Assembly (NCBI GenBank): GCA_964517215.1
Contig: CAZFBR010000042.1
Coordinates: 1-19,622 of the forward strand
DNA from: CAZFBR01 sp035353495 [NCBI: uncultured bacterium]
Lineage (GTDB): Bacteria > DAOPZR01
Direction of reading: 5' to 3'
DNA length: 19,622 nucleotides
In this document: positions 1 to 7,089 of the stretch, in pieces
Layout: each line of letters starts with the position of its first letter
How positions within the stretch are numbered: the first letter of the stretch is position 1
The notes under the pieces: model-generated
Told to the model about the DNA's origin: nothing
Seen by the model: the letters and a program-made list of their open reading frames with translations, nothing else
Database searches by the model: none
Translations under genes and position numbers: made by a program

Positions 1-841
1 CCAGCGGCATCATCGCCACCCGGGTGGCGAACCGCCACGACAGTTCCGTCAGCTGCGCCGCCGAGAACTCGGCCGCCGTTCCCTTCATCAGCACCGAGGC
101 CGGGAGCCACCACCAGCCGGCATCGATCGCCAGCGCCGCGCGCAGCGCCAGCAGCGCGGCCGGCAGCAGCGCCACTACCAGGCCGGTCCGCCAGCGACCG
201 CGCAGCAGCGCCAGCACCACCACCACCGCCACCGCCGCCATGCTCTCGTAGCGCACACTGACCGCCAGCAGCGCCGCCAGTGCCAATCGCCAGCGCGCGC
301 CCGGCCGGTCGGTATCATCCGCCAGCGTCCGGGCCGCCGCCACCAGCAGCCAGAGCAGCGCCAGCGCATGCAGGATATGCTCCATCCCGCCGAATACCAG
401 CGCGGGCAGCGGCGTGAGGATGATGACGCCCAGCATCACCATCAGCCGCGCCCCGCCCGTCATCAGCCGCCGGCGCAGCAGCGCATCGACAAACGCCAGC
501 AGGACAAGCGCAGCCAGGAAGTTGAGCAAGAGCGGGGCCAGTTCCTGCGGCCCGGCCACGCGGAAGATCGCCGCCAGCAGCAGCGGCCAAGCGATGGACG
601 ACACGCAGTCAGCAGTCGCATACGGGGTCACGCCCCAGACCCCATGCTGCGCCAGCGTCCGCGCCAGCGACAGGTGGATATACGGATCATCCAAACCGTA
701 GGTGAAAACGCCGGAACAGCGTTCCATAATGCGCAGCCAAAGCGCACCAAGGACCAGGGTCAGCAGTACCGCCGCGATGAGAAATGGTGCTGCCTGCTGC
801 CACCGCCCGGATGCGGGCGGGTCAGCGGGTATAGAACGCAT
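1..841 (-). CDS. Polytopic membrane protein, GT39/PMT-like glycosyltransferase fold (3' end beyond window)
   Basis: About 280 codons are present and the reading frame leaves the left edge open. The ATG at 841-839 gives a short polar N-terminus, then a first membrane segment (about residues 18-38). Next comes an extracytoplasmic-type loop containing YGLDDPYIHLSLA with D51 and D52. Several Leu/Ala-rich membrane segments follow. An acidic pair in the first loop after TM1 is the hallmark of the GT-C superfamily (PMT/ArnT/RgtA-like), in which it binds or activates the lipid-linked sugar donor. I therefore infer a lipid-phosphate-sugar-dependent glycosyltransferase or a related envelope protein. 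The start overlaps the stop of the upstream cNMP-fold gene by 20 nt, so the two are probably co-transcribed and coupled. No good Shine-Dalgarno sequence precedes this ATG. A second in-frame ATG at 727 would remove TM1 and is less likely. Confidence 0.75.
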   Translation of the reverse strand, partial: MRSIPADPPASGRWQQAAPFLIAAVLLTLVLGALWLRIMERCSGVFTYGLDDPYIHLSLARTLAQHGVWGVTPYATADCVSSIAWPLLLAAIFRVAGPQELAPLLLNFLAALVLLAFVDALLRRRLMTGGARLMVMLGVIILTPLPALVFGGMEHILHALALLWLLVAAARTLADDTDRPGARWRLALAALLAVSVRYESMAAVAVVVVLALLRGRWRTGLVVALLPAALLALRAALAIDAGWWWLPASVLMKGTAAEFSAAQLTELSWRFATRVAMMPL

Positions 842-3302
842 ATTCGGCTTTGAGGAAATCGGGGATCTTGCCGTACTGGCGCTCCGCTTTCTTGATGCGG
901 TTGGCCAGCTCCATCAGGCGCTTGGTGCGCAGGTTGGCATCGACCCGCTGCAGATCCTGGAAGGCGGGGAACCGGTTCAGCGATTCGCGCACCGCCTTGG
1001 GGAAGGGAACGTACTTGAAGAAAATCTTGCGCGTCACCTTGTTCAGCTTGAGCACCCCGTCCTTCTCGTACGTCATCCAGAGCATATAGTCGCGCATGAA
1101 CCGGTCGGAGGTCGATGCGTACCGCTTGAAGTACTGGCGGACCTCGTCCTTCGCTTCGGTGGAGAGTTCGGGGTTCTTGGCGAAAAAGCAGGCGTAGTCG
1201 AAGTAGTTCCCGGTCAGCCCGCCCTCGGCGGGGTTGGCCCAGTTGTAGCCGGCACAGGAGCGGTTCAGCTCCCAGCGGTACTTGCCCAGCACCTCGAGCA
1301 GGACCTTGTCGAGATCCTCGCGCAGCACCACGGGGAGCAGGATGCGCCCCGGTTTCTGCTTGTTCGTCCCCTCCATTTCCTGCCAGCAGAGCGCACGGTC
1401 GCCGACGCAGGGGACGAGGATGATCGACGGCAAGACCTCCTTCTGCACGAAAAAGACCGCGCCCTGATGCACCACGCGCACCTCGCGGTGGAAGAGCGAA
1501 TAATCGAGCGCGCGGATGCGGTCGACCGCCTCCTGCACGCGCTTCCGGGTCAGGACGTTGTTCTTCAGGTCGCCGCCGAGGAAGAGCTGGTTGAAGAGCG
1601 GGAAGGCCATCGCCAGCGAACGCGAGACCATGCGCGTGCCCGGGGTCAGCAGCTGCGCAATCTCGAAGCCGATCAGCGATTCCTCGATATTCACCTCCTG
1701 CTTCTTCTTGCCGCTCTGCTGGTCGGCCATGACCTCCTCATAGGTCTGCCCGACCTCGGTCAGCGAGGTGGTCTCCTTGCCGCGCCAGACCCGGCGCAGC
1801 CATTCGTCGGCATAGTAGATCGGCCATTCCTTGAGCCGCGGATCGTCCGGGAGCGTCGCCAGCACCTGCCCCGCCTCCGCGGGGAACATGCGCTCGTCGA
1901 GCGTACCGTAGCGCAGGTAGAACCGCGCCTCGGGGGGCAGCGGCTTCTGCTCGCGCAGCTTGCAGTACAGGTCGCGATAGAGCTGCCAGTGCAGCTTGCC
2001 CAGCGCGTTGCGCACCTTCTTCGCCTCGTCAACCACGTCCTGCGGGTTGGGCAGCGCCCGGAACGCATCCAGCTGTTCCAGCAGGGCGTCGCGCTGCTTG
2101 TCGTCCCAGCCCGCCGCCTTGATGATCCGCTCGCGCAGGCCGCTCCATTCATAGCTGCAGACCGCCACTTCCTTCGGCTGGTCGCTCTCCTCCTCGCGCG
2201 GGGCCAGTTCCGCGAGCAGCGCCCGCCCGTCGATCAGGCCGGGGACGGGCGCGCCGGCGACTTCAACGTACTTGTCGAGCAGCCCCTCGGTTTCCTCCCA
2301 CAGGGCCCGCGCCAGCTCCGTCAGGTAGGTCGTAATCTCGCCATTGGGCGCGCGCTGCCGTTCGCCCTTCGCTGCGGTGATAATCTGCGCCAGCAGCGAC
2401 ATTTCGCCCGACGCCAGTCCCGCGGCATGCTCTTCCAGGGCGCGGCGCCCGTCGCTGACCAGCGTATTCAGCTGCGGCATGAGCGAGCCGAGGAAACGGC
2501 AGATATGCAGCATCACCTCGGGCGTTTCGACAATCACCCCGGCAAACCGTTCGGCCGAGGTGTTGAGCAGGGTCTCGAAGATGGCCACCAGCTCCTTGCT
2601 CATCATCCCGTCGGTCTGCCGCCGCAGCAGGCCGTACTGCTCGCCGAAATGCGCGCTCAGGTCCTGCTTAAGCCAGCTGATCTTCGGTTCAAGCGTTCCC
2701 TGGCCGGCCCGCGCCTTGAGTTTCGTCCACAGATAGAGCGCGCGGGTCAGGTGCGGATTGCCGGCCGCATCCGCCACCGCCCCGCGTTCGCCGCTGACGC
2801 GGCGGATCTCGTTCTGCGCGTGCAGCAGCAGCAGCGCGCCGTTGTCGGAGAGCTGCTGCAGGATATGGAGCAGGCCGTTGATCCCTTCCAGGACATAGAC
2901 CGTCTGATGGTAGCGATAGAACAGCATGCGCCCCATTTCAAGCGCAATGCGCGGGCTCTTTTCGAGGATATTGCCCGCCGCGGCGGGCTCGACCGGCAGG
3001 CGACTCATCGCCACTTCGGTCACCGCCCGCACGGTCACCGCATGCGGCTCATTGAACAGGAATCCCGTGTCGCCGATGGGGCCCGGCCGGTCGATCAGCA
3101 CCACCCGCCGGCTGGCGGCCAGCACCTGGTCATTGGTTGCCCCCTCGGGGATGCTGTCGCACACCAGCACTTCGAGCTGCCCCTGCTGCAGGATGTACAT
3201 CGCCTCGCAGGGCGTCCCCTGGTGGAACAGAATCTGTCCGGGAGCTAACGAAAATCGCTGCACCACCGGTGCCGGCGCCGCAGCGGTACCATTTTCAGTC
3301 AT
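822..3302 (-). CDS. Cyclic-nucleotide-binding-fold protein with large unrecognised C-terminal region
   Basis: This 826-residue protein opens with a CRP/cNMP-type beta-roll at about residues 15-130 (PGQILFHQGTPCEAMYILQQG, then GPIGDTGFLFNEPHAVTVRA). In the phosphate-binding cassette the usual Glu after Gly is D78 and the usual Arg is H87, so canonical cAMP binding is doubtful. No helix-turn-helix, membrane segment or kinase motif is evident in the remaining 700 residues. That part looks soluble and mixed-helical, with a Lys/Arg-rich C-terminus. I do not recognise its family. The start at 3302 is preferred over an in-frame ATG at 3359 because a strong promoter lies between them and would not transcribe the longer form. 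The gene precedes and overlaps the membrane glycosyltransferase gene, which may hint at an envelope-related regulatory role, but this is inference only. Confidence 0.85.
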   Translation of the reverse strand: MTENGTAAAPAPVVQRFSLAPGQILFHQGTPCEAMYILQQGQLEVLVCDSIPEGATNDQVLAASRRVVLIDRPGPIGDTGFLFNEPHAVTVRAVTEVAMSRLPVEPAAAGNILEKSPRIALEMGRMLFYRYHQTVYVLEGINGLLHILQQLSDNGALLLLHAQNEIRRVSGERGAVADAAGNPHLTRALYLWTKLKARAGQGTLEPKISWLKQDLSAHFGEQYGLLRRQTDGMMSKELVAIFETLLNTSAERFAGVIVETPEVMLHICRFLGSLMPQLNTLVSDGRRALEEHAAGLASGEMSLLAQIITAAKGERQRAPNGEITTYLTELARALWEETEGLLDKYVEVAGAPVPGLIDGRALLAELAPREEESDQPKEVAVCSYEWSGLRERIIKAAGWDDKQRDALLEQLDAFRALPNPQDVVDEAKKVRNALGKLHWQLYRDLYCKLREQKPLPPEARFYLRYGTLDERMFPAEAGQVLATLPDDPRLKEWPIYYADEWLRRVWRGKETTSLTEVGQTYEEVMADQQSGKKKQEVNIEESLIGFEIAQLLTPGTRMVSRSLAMAFPLFNQLFLGGDLKNNVLTRKRVQEAVDRIRALDYSLFHREVRVVHQGAVFFVQKEVLPSIILVPCVGDRALCWQEMEGTNKQKPGRILLPVVLREDLDKVLLEVLGKYRWELNRSCAGYNWANPAEGGLTGNYFDYACFFAKNPELSTEAKDEVRQYFKRYASTSDRFMRDYMLWMTYEKDGVLKLNKVTRKIFFKYVPFPKAVRESLNRFPAFQDLQRVDANLRTKRLMELANRIKKAERQYGKIPDFLKAEYAFYTR

Positions 3303-3309
3303 GGACTTC

Positions 3310-3338
3310 AGTATAATCCGCAGCCGCCACCCTGTCAA
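3310..3338 (-). promoter_or_regulatory. Near-consensus sigma-70 promoter, apparently leaderless
   Basis: On the minus strand TTGACA (3338-3333) is separated by exactly 17 nt from TATACT (3315-3310). Only 7 nt separate the -10 box from the ATG at 3302. The expected +1 is therefore at or next to the A of the start codon, and no Shine-Dalgarno sequence can fit. Confidence 0.85.
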
Positions 3339-3352
3339 GCCATGCTCTTTCT

Positions 3353-3375
3353 CATGCATTTTTTACGTTTGCATG
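3353..3375. promoter_or_regulatory. Inverted repeat CATGCA-N11-TGCATG in divergent intergenic region
   Basis: A perfect 6-bp inverted repeat (3353-3358 and 3370-3375) lies between the divergent genes starting at 3302 and 3389. A third CATGC half-site is at 3341-3345. The centre is about 25 bp upstream of the ATG at 3389 and just upstream of the -35 box of the opposite promoter. It could therefore be an operator acting on both genes. The regulator is unknown. Confidence 0.4.
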
Positions 3376-3376
3376 C

Positions 3377-3382
3377 TAAGCT
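3377..3382 (+). promoter_or_regulatory. Weak candidate extended -10 for the electron-transfer operon
   Basis: TG-C-TAAGCT (TG at 3374-3375) ends 6 nt before the ATG at 3389. Only three of six -10 positions match consensus and no good -35 box is visible. No Shine-Dalgarno sequence precedes the ATG. If this is the promoter, this transcript would also be leaderless. Low confidence. Confidence 0.25.
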
Positions 3383-3388
3383 TACGGT

Positions 3389-5197
3389 ATGTACGAACTG
3401 CTGGCGACCGGCCTGGCGATGGGTTTCGCGGCGACACCCGCATGTCTGGCGTGGTGCCTGCCGCTGCTGCTGCCGCTTTCCCTGGCGCAGGCGGGCACCT
3501 CACGCGCTGCCGCGGCCCGCGGGCTGCTCCTGTTTCTGGCCGGACGGCTGGCGGGCTACCTGCTCTTCGGCCTGCTGGCGGGCTGGCTGGGCGGCATGGT
3601 CGCTGCGGAACGGCTGGGCGCGACCACGCCGTGGCTCTATCTCGGTGCGGCGGCGCTGCTGCTCTGGTCGCTGCGCCGGCGGCCCGGCGCCTCCTGCGGC
3701 TGCCGCCGCCGCTGGCCCATGCTCGCGCTCGGGTTCGCCACGGGTTTCAATCTCTGTCCGCCGTTCCTCGCGGCAGCCGGCGTTGCCCTGACCATCGGCA
3801 GCATCGCCCCGGCGCTGGTCTTTTTCACCGCCTTTTTCGTCGGCACCTCGCTGCCGCTGCTCCCCCTGCCGCTCGTTGCGCCGGCCTCGCGGCGGGTCGC
3901 TGTCGTCGCCGTCGCCCGCGCTGCCGGCGTATTCGCGGCGGGCTGGCTGATCGTAGCCGCAGGAAGCATGCTGCTGCCGGTCGCTCCGGCCACAGACAAT
4001 CAGGACGAACTCGCCGCCCTGCTGCCGGAGGCCGCCCGCAGTGCAGCCGCACCCGGCCCGCTCCCCTGCACCCTGCTCTACAACCGTGCCGGCGCGCTGC
4101 TCGGCGCCGCATTCAATACCGCGGTAATCGCCCCGGAAATCACCGGATTCAGCGGGCCGGTGCCGCTGGCCGTCGTCATGGCGCCGGACGGCACCATCCG
4201 CGCCGCCCGCTTCCTCCCCAATCAGGAAACGCCCGCGTATTTCGCCAAACTGACCGCCGGCGACTGGGCCGGTCGCCTGGTCGGGCGGCGGATCACCGAT
4301 CCGCTCACCCCCGGGACCGATCTCGATGCGGTCACCGGCGCCACCATCTCCACCCGGGCGGCCGCGCGCGGCCTGCGCGTTGCCGGGCAGGCCGTCTATC
4401 GCGACCTGTTCGCCGGCTCGGTCAGCGCCGGTGACACCGCTGCGCCGGCACTCCCCTGGCGCCTGCTGGCCATGGCCGCATTCTGCGCGGCGGCGGTGGC
4501 AGCGTATGCCCGCGCCGCCCGCCGCTTCCGGCTGATCCTGCTCGCTGCCGGTGCGCTGATCACCGGCTTCTGGCTGCAGGAATATGTCTCGCTCGAGCAT
4601 GTCATCGCCCTGCTGCGCGGCGGGCTGACCGGGCACAGCGGCGTGCTGCTGCTGGTCATGGTGGCGCTGGCCGCGGCCGTATTCACCGGACGCTTCTATT
4701 GCGGCTGGCTCTGCCCGTTCGGTGCGCTGCAGGAACTGCTGGCGCTGCTCCGACCCCGGCGGCGGGGAGCATTACCGCCGGAACCGCCGTCGACTGCGCG
4801 CTGGCTGAAATTCGCCACGCTCCTTGCCACCCTCGGCCTGGTCGCTGCCGGCATGGCCTCACCCTATCTGCTGGAGCCATTCCTCCCCGCCCTGTCGTTC
4901 GTCGCCACCCCCGTCACCGCCGGGCTGGCACTGTTCATGCTCGCGGCTTCACTGGTCGTGCCGCGCTATTTCTGCCGGTACTTCTGCCCGCTGGGCGGGC
5001 TGTTGGCCCTGCTCGCCCGCTGCGCGCCCGAACGCTGGCCGATCACCACCGCCTGCACCCGCTGCGGCGCCTGCACGGCGGTCTGCCCGAACGGTGCGCT
5101 CATTGCCGCTGCCGACGGCCATATTAAACGCCATCCGGGCGAGTGTTTGGAATGCCGCAATTGCGCCGCGGTCTGTCCGCAGCGGAGGCCGGCATGA
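3389..5197 (+). CDS. Membrane electron-transfer fusion: DsbD/TauE-like + FMN-binding + 4Fe-4S NapH/NosR-like
   Basis: This 602-residue protein has three parts. Residues 1-205 are a polytopic DsbD/SafE-like segment with Cys/Pro motifs (PACLAWC, C19 and C23; GFNLCPPF, C123). Residues about 230-350 are an FMN-binding domain ending in DAVTGAT, which matches the Dxx(S/T)GAT rule for covalent flavin attachment and points to T319. Residues about 365-602 hold membrane helices with paired CX3C motifs (C438/C442 and C529/C533, each followed by P), as in NapH/NosR/CcoG. Two ferredoxin clusters follow (C556/559/562/566 and C586/589/592/596). Known relatives carry electrons between quinol or cytoplasmic donors and extracytoplasmic acceptors. 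I infer that this one feeds reducing equivalents to the products of the next two genes. It overlaps the following gene by 4 nt (ATGA). The DsbD-like part could add thiol/disulfide electron transfer. Confidence 0.88.
   Translation: MYELLATGLAMGFAATPACLAWCLPLLLPLSLAQAGTSRAAAARGLLLFLAGRLAGYLLFGLLAGWLGGMVAAERLGATTPWLYLGAAALLLWSLRRRPGASCGCRRRWPMLALGFATGFNLCPPFLAAAGVALTIGSIAPALVFFTAFFVGTSLPLLPLPLVAPASRRVAVVAVARAAGVFAAGWLIVAAGSMLLPVAPATDNQDELAALLPEAARSAAAPGPLPCTLLYNRAGALLGAAFNTAVIAPEITGFSGPVPLAVVMAPDGTIRAARFLPNQETPAYFAKLTAGDWAGRLVGRRITDPLTPGTDLDAVTGATISTRAAARGLRVAGQAVYRDLFAGSVSAGDTAAPALPWRLLAMAAFCAAAVAAYARAARRFRLILLAAGALITGFWLQEYVSLEHVIALLRGGLTGHSGVLLLVMVALAAAVFTGRFYCGWLCPFGALQELLALLRPRRRGALPPEPPSTARWLKFATLLATLGLVAAGMASPYLLEPFLPALSFVATPVTAGLALFMLAASLVVPRYFCRYFCPLGGLLALLARCAPERWPITTACTRCGACTAVCPNGALIAAADGHIKRHPGECLECRNCAAVCPQRRPA
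5184..5188 (+). promoter_or_regulatory. Shine-Dalgarno GGAGG deciding the start at 5194
   Basis: GGAGG lies 5 nt upstream of the ATG at 5194, inside the 3' end of the preceding gene. It fixes this start over an in-frame upstream ATG at 5143. Confidence 0.75.
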
Positions 5198-5553
5198 ACG
5201 AATGGCTGCAGGCGCTGGTCGGGGTGATCGTCCTGGTCCTGCTGGCTGCCGGTTATGTGGCAACCCACGACGCGCCGTCACCGGCAATTCCGGCGGCAGC
5301 ACCCGAGCACCGCATGGCCCGCCCGGCGGACGATGCCGATATCCCGGATCGTGCCGCCACGCCGCGCCGCGCGCCGGCAGCCGCCGCCCGCGCTGCCGAT
5401 GACGCTGCGCCTGCCGTCAGCAGGTCGGCGGCGCTGCTCACCTGCCGGCATTGCGGGCGCCGCTGCCGGTTGGCCGACGGCGAATACGGCGACTGCGGGC
5501 GCTGGCAACGCATCGGCGAACGCATCGTCAGTTCCGACCGGGAACGCCGGTGA
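5194..5553 (+). CDS. Small membrane-anchored protein with AmrS-type CX2CX3CX9C motif
   Basis: The 119-residue product has one membrane segment (about residues 8-23), then an Ala/Pro-rich, low-complexity linker to about residue 80. A C-terminal Cys module follows: C84, C87, C91, C101. The spacing CX2CX3CX9C and the surrounding CRLADGEYGDCG resemble the motif that appears twice in the next protein (CALADGDTGACG at its residues 67-78). This appears to be a detached duplicate of the N-terminal metal- or cluster-binding module of AmrS-family radical SAM proteins. No catalytic domain is present. It overlaps its neighbours on both sides by 4 nt (ATGA and GTGA), so co-production in fixed ratio is likely. 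A role as an electron relay or assembly factor between the ferredoxin/FMN protein and the radical SAM protein is my inference. Confidence 0.75.
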   Translation: MNEWLQALVGVIVLVLLAAGYVATHDAPSPAIPAAAPEHRMARPADDADIPDRAATPRRAPAAAARAADDAAPAVSRSAALLTCRHCGRRCRLADGEYGDCGRWQRIGERIVSSDRERR

Positions 5554-6938
5554 ACATCGCCCGGCGCGAACTCCTCGTTGCGCTGCCGGGCCTGCTCTTC
5601 ATCACCGTCCTGCTGGTTTTCGCCGTCAGCCAGCCTTCCGCGCCGCCGGCAGCACCGTATGCCCCGCCCGGCACGGACACATCGACCGCAGCAGTACCAA
5701 CTGATACCCCGGCCGGCACGCTGCGCTGCAGCCACTGCCCGCAGCGTTGCGCGCTTGCTGACGGCGATACCGGCGCGTGCGGCCTGTTCGTCCGGCTCGG
5801 CCAGGCAATCCTCGCCTTGCGCGGCGATACGCCGGCGGCCCGGTCGGCGGCGCGGATCATGTACGGCGACATCCCCGCGCGCGACATCCCCGCCCTGACC
5901 CGCGCGCAGGCCGTCGCCGCCGGGCTCGCCCTGCACGAGGCGGCATGGTACGACCGGCTGGCCGGCACACGCGTGCGCTGCGGGCTCTGCCCCTTCCGCT
6001 GCGTCCTGAACTCCGGCCAGCGCGGCCGCTGCAGTGTGCGGCTCAATCTCGACGGCACGCTCTACGCCCTCACCTACGGCAAGCCGCTGGCGGTCAATGT
6101 CGATCCTGTCGAAAAGAAGCCGCTCTTCCATTTCCAGCCGGGGAGCCGCACCTTCTCGCTCGCCACCGCCGGCTGCAATCTCGGCTGCGTCTTCTGCCAG
6201 AACTGGGAGCTGTCGCAGGCCTTCCCCGAATCCGCGCGCGCCCGGGATGTGTCACCGGAGCAGGTGGTGGCGCTGGCGGAACAGTACGGCTGCCGCAGTA
6301 TTGCCTACACCTATTCCGAGCCGACGGTCTTCTTCGAGTACATGCGCGACACCGCCCGGCTGGCCCGCACGCGCGGACTGAAGAACATCTGGATAACGGC
6401 GGGATTCATCGAGCCGGCGCCGCTGCGCGAGCTGTGCGGCATCATTGACGCCGCCAATATCGACGTCAAGGGATTCAGCGAGCAGTTCTATCGCGACTAT
6501 TGTCATGCATCGCTCGCGCCCGTGCTGCGCACCGTCGAGGCCTGCCAGCGCGCCGGGGTCTGGGTGGAAATCACCTACCTCGTCGTGCCCGGCGGCAACG
6601 ACAGTGACGAGATGATCGGCGCCTTCTGCCGCTGGCTGCAGGGCGTCGGCGGCGGCAGGATCCCGCTGCATTTCTCGCGCTTCTTCCCCAACTATCAGCT
6701 GCGCAATCAGCCGCCGACCCCGGAGGCGGCACTGGTGCATGCCGCAGAACTCGCGACGGCCGCGGGTCATCAATTCGTCTACATCGGCAACCTGCCGGGC
6801 AATACCTGGCAGGCAACCCGCTGCCCGCGGGGGGGCGAACCGCTGCTCGAACGCGCCGGGTACACCGTCACCAGCCAGCGCCTGCAGGGGGGGCATTGCC
6901 CCGCGCACGGCGACACCATTCCCGGGGTATGGCAATGA
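5550..6938 (+). CDS. Membrane-anchored radical SAM protein, AmrS (AmmeMemoRadiSam)/COG1180 family
   Basis: Starting at a GTG that overlaps the previous stop (GTGA), this 462-residue protein has an N-terminal NIARREL followed by a very hydrophobic stretch (about residues 9-27) and a Pro/Thr linker. Two CX2CX3CX9C modules come next (C60/63/67/77 and C144/147/151/161). Then comes the radical SAM domain with GCNLGCVFCQNW (C209, C213, C216), the CX3CX2C ligands of the SAM-bound 4Fe-4S cluster. YTYSEPTVFFEY, NIDVKGF and LHFSRFFPNYQ are typical of the AmrS/COG1180 group. Typical AmrS proteins have one Cys module and no anchor. The usual partners Memo and AMMECR1 are not in this window. The RR before the hydrophobic stretch could be read as Tat-like, but the segment is hydrophobic enough to be an anchor. 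Either reading predicts an extracytoplasmic catalytic domain. Substrate unknown. Confidence 0.88.
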   Translation: MNIARRELLVALPGLLFITVLLVFAVSQPSAPPAAPYAPPGTDTSTAAVPTDTPAGTLRCSHCPQRCALADGDTGACGLFVRLGQAILALRGDTPAARSAARIMYGDIPARDIPALTRAQAVAAGLALHEAAWYDRLAGTRVRCGLCPFRCVLNSGQRGRCSVRLNLDGTLYALTYGKPLAVNVDPVEKKPLFHFQPGSRTFSLATAGCNLGCVFCQNWELSQAFPESARARDVSPEQVVALAEQYGCRSIAYTYSEPTVFFEYMRDTARLARTRGLKNIWITAGFIEPAPLRELCGIIDAANIDVKGFSEQFYRDYCHASLAPVLRTVEACQRAGVWVEITYLVVPGGNDSDEMIGAFCRWLQGVGGGRIPLHFSRFFPNYQLRNQPPTPEAALVHAAELATAAGHQFVYIGNLPGNTWQATRCPRGGEPLLERAGYTVTSQRLQGGHCPAHGDTIPGVWQ

Positions 6939-7089
6939 GCCGTCTGACATCCAGTTCAGCCCATCCTCCCTTCTCCTGCGTCCTGGCGCAGGAGCGGGCA
7001 ACAGTGTTGAGCTCTTGTGCCGCATCCCCACCTTCGCGAATGCTTCGCGCGCCCGCCACGCCCGGCGGGTGTGGGAAGAATATCGATCA
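6939..7089 (+). other. Structured intercistronic region with three hairpins
   Basis: Three potential RNA stems are visible. CTCCTGCG pairs with CGCAGGAG (6973-6980/6987-6994). CGCGAA pairs with TTCGCG (7035-7040/7044-7049). CCACGCCC pairs with GGGTGTGG (7056-7063/7067-7074, one G-U). An alternative pairing of 7025-7032 with 7068-7076 would exclude the third stem and cover the GGGAAG (7073-7078) upstream of the next start. No poly-T follows, so this is not an obvious intrinsic terminator. It may be an mRNA processing, stability or translation-control element. Confidence 0.45.

Noticed and set aside
702-3248. An 848-codon open frame on the plus strand, opposite the cNMP-fold gene.
   Set aside because: Its translation has no recognisable domains and is Arg/Gln/His/Leu-biased. 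The minus strand has a clear cNMP domain with a consensus promoter. Long antisense frames are common in high-G+C DNA.
3500-4636. A 378-codon minus-strand frame opposite the electron-transfer gene.
   Set aside because: No domain, with Gly/Arg/Gln-rich sequence. The plus strand carries clear FMN and ferredoxin motifs.
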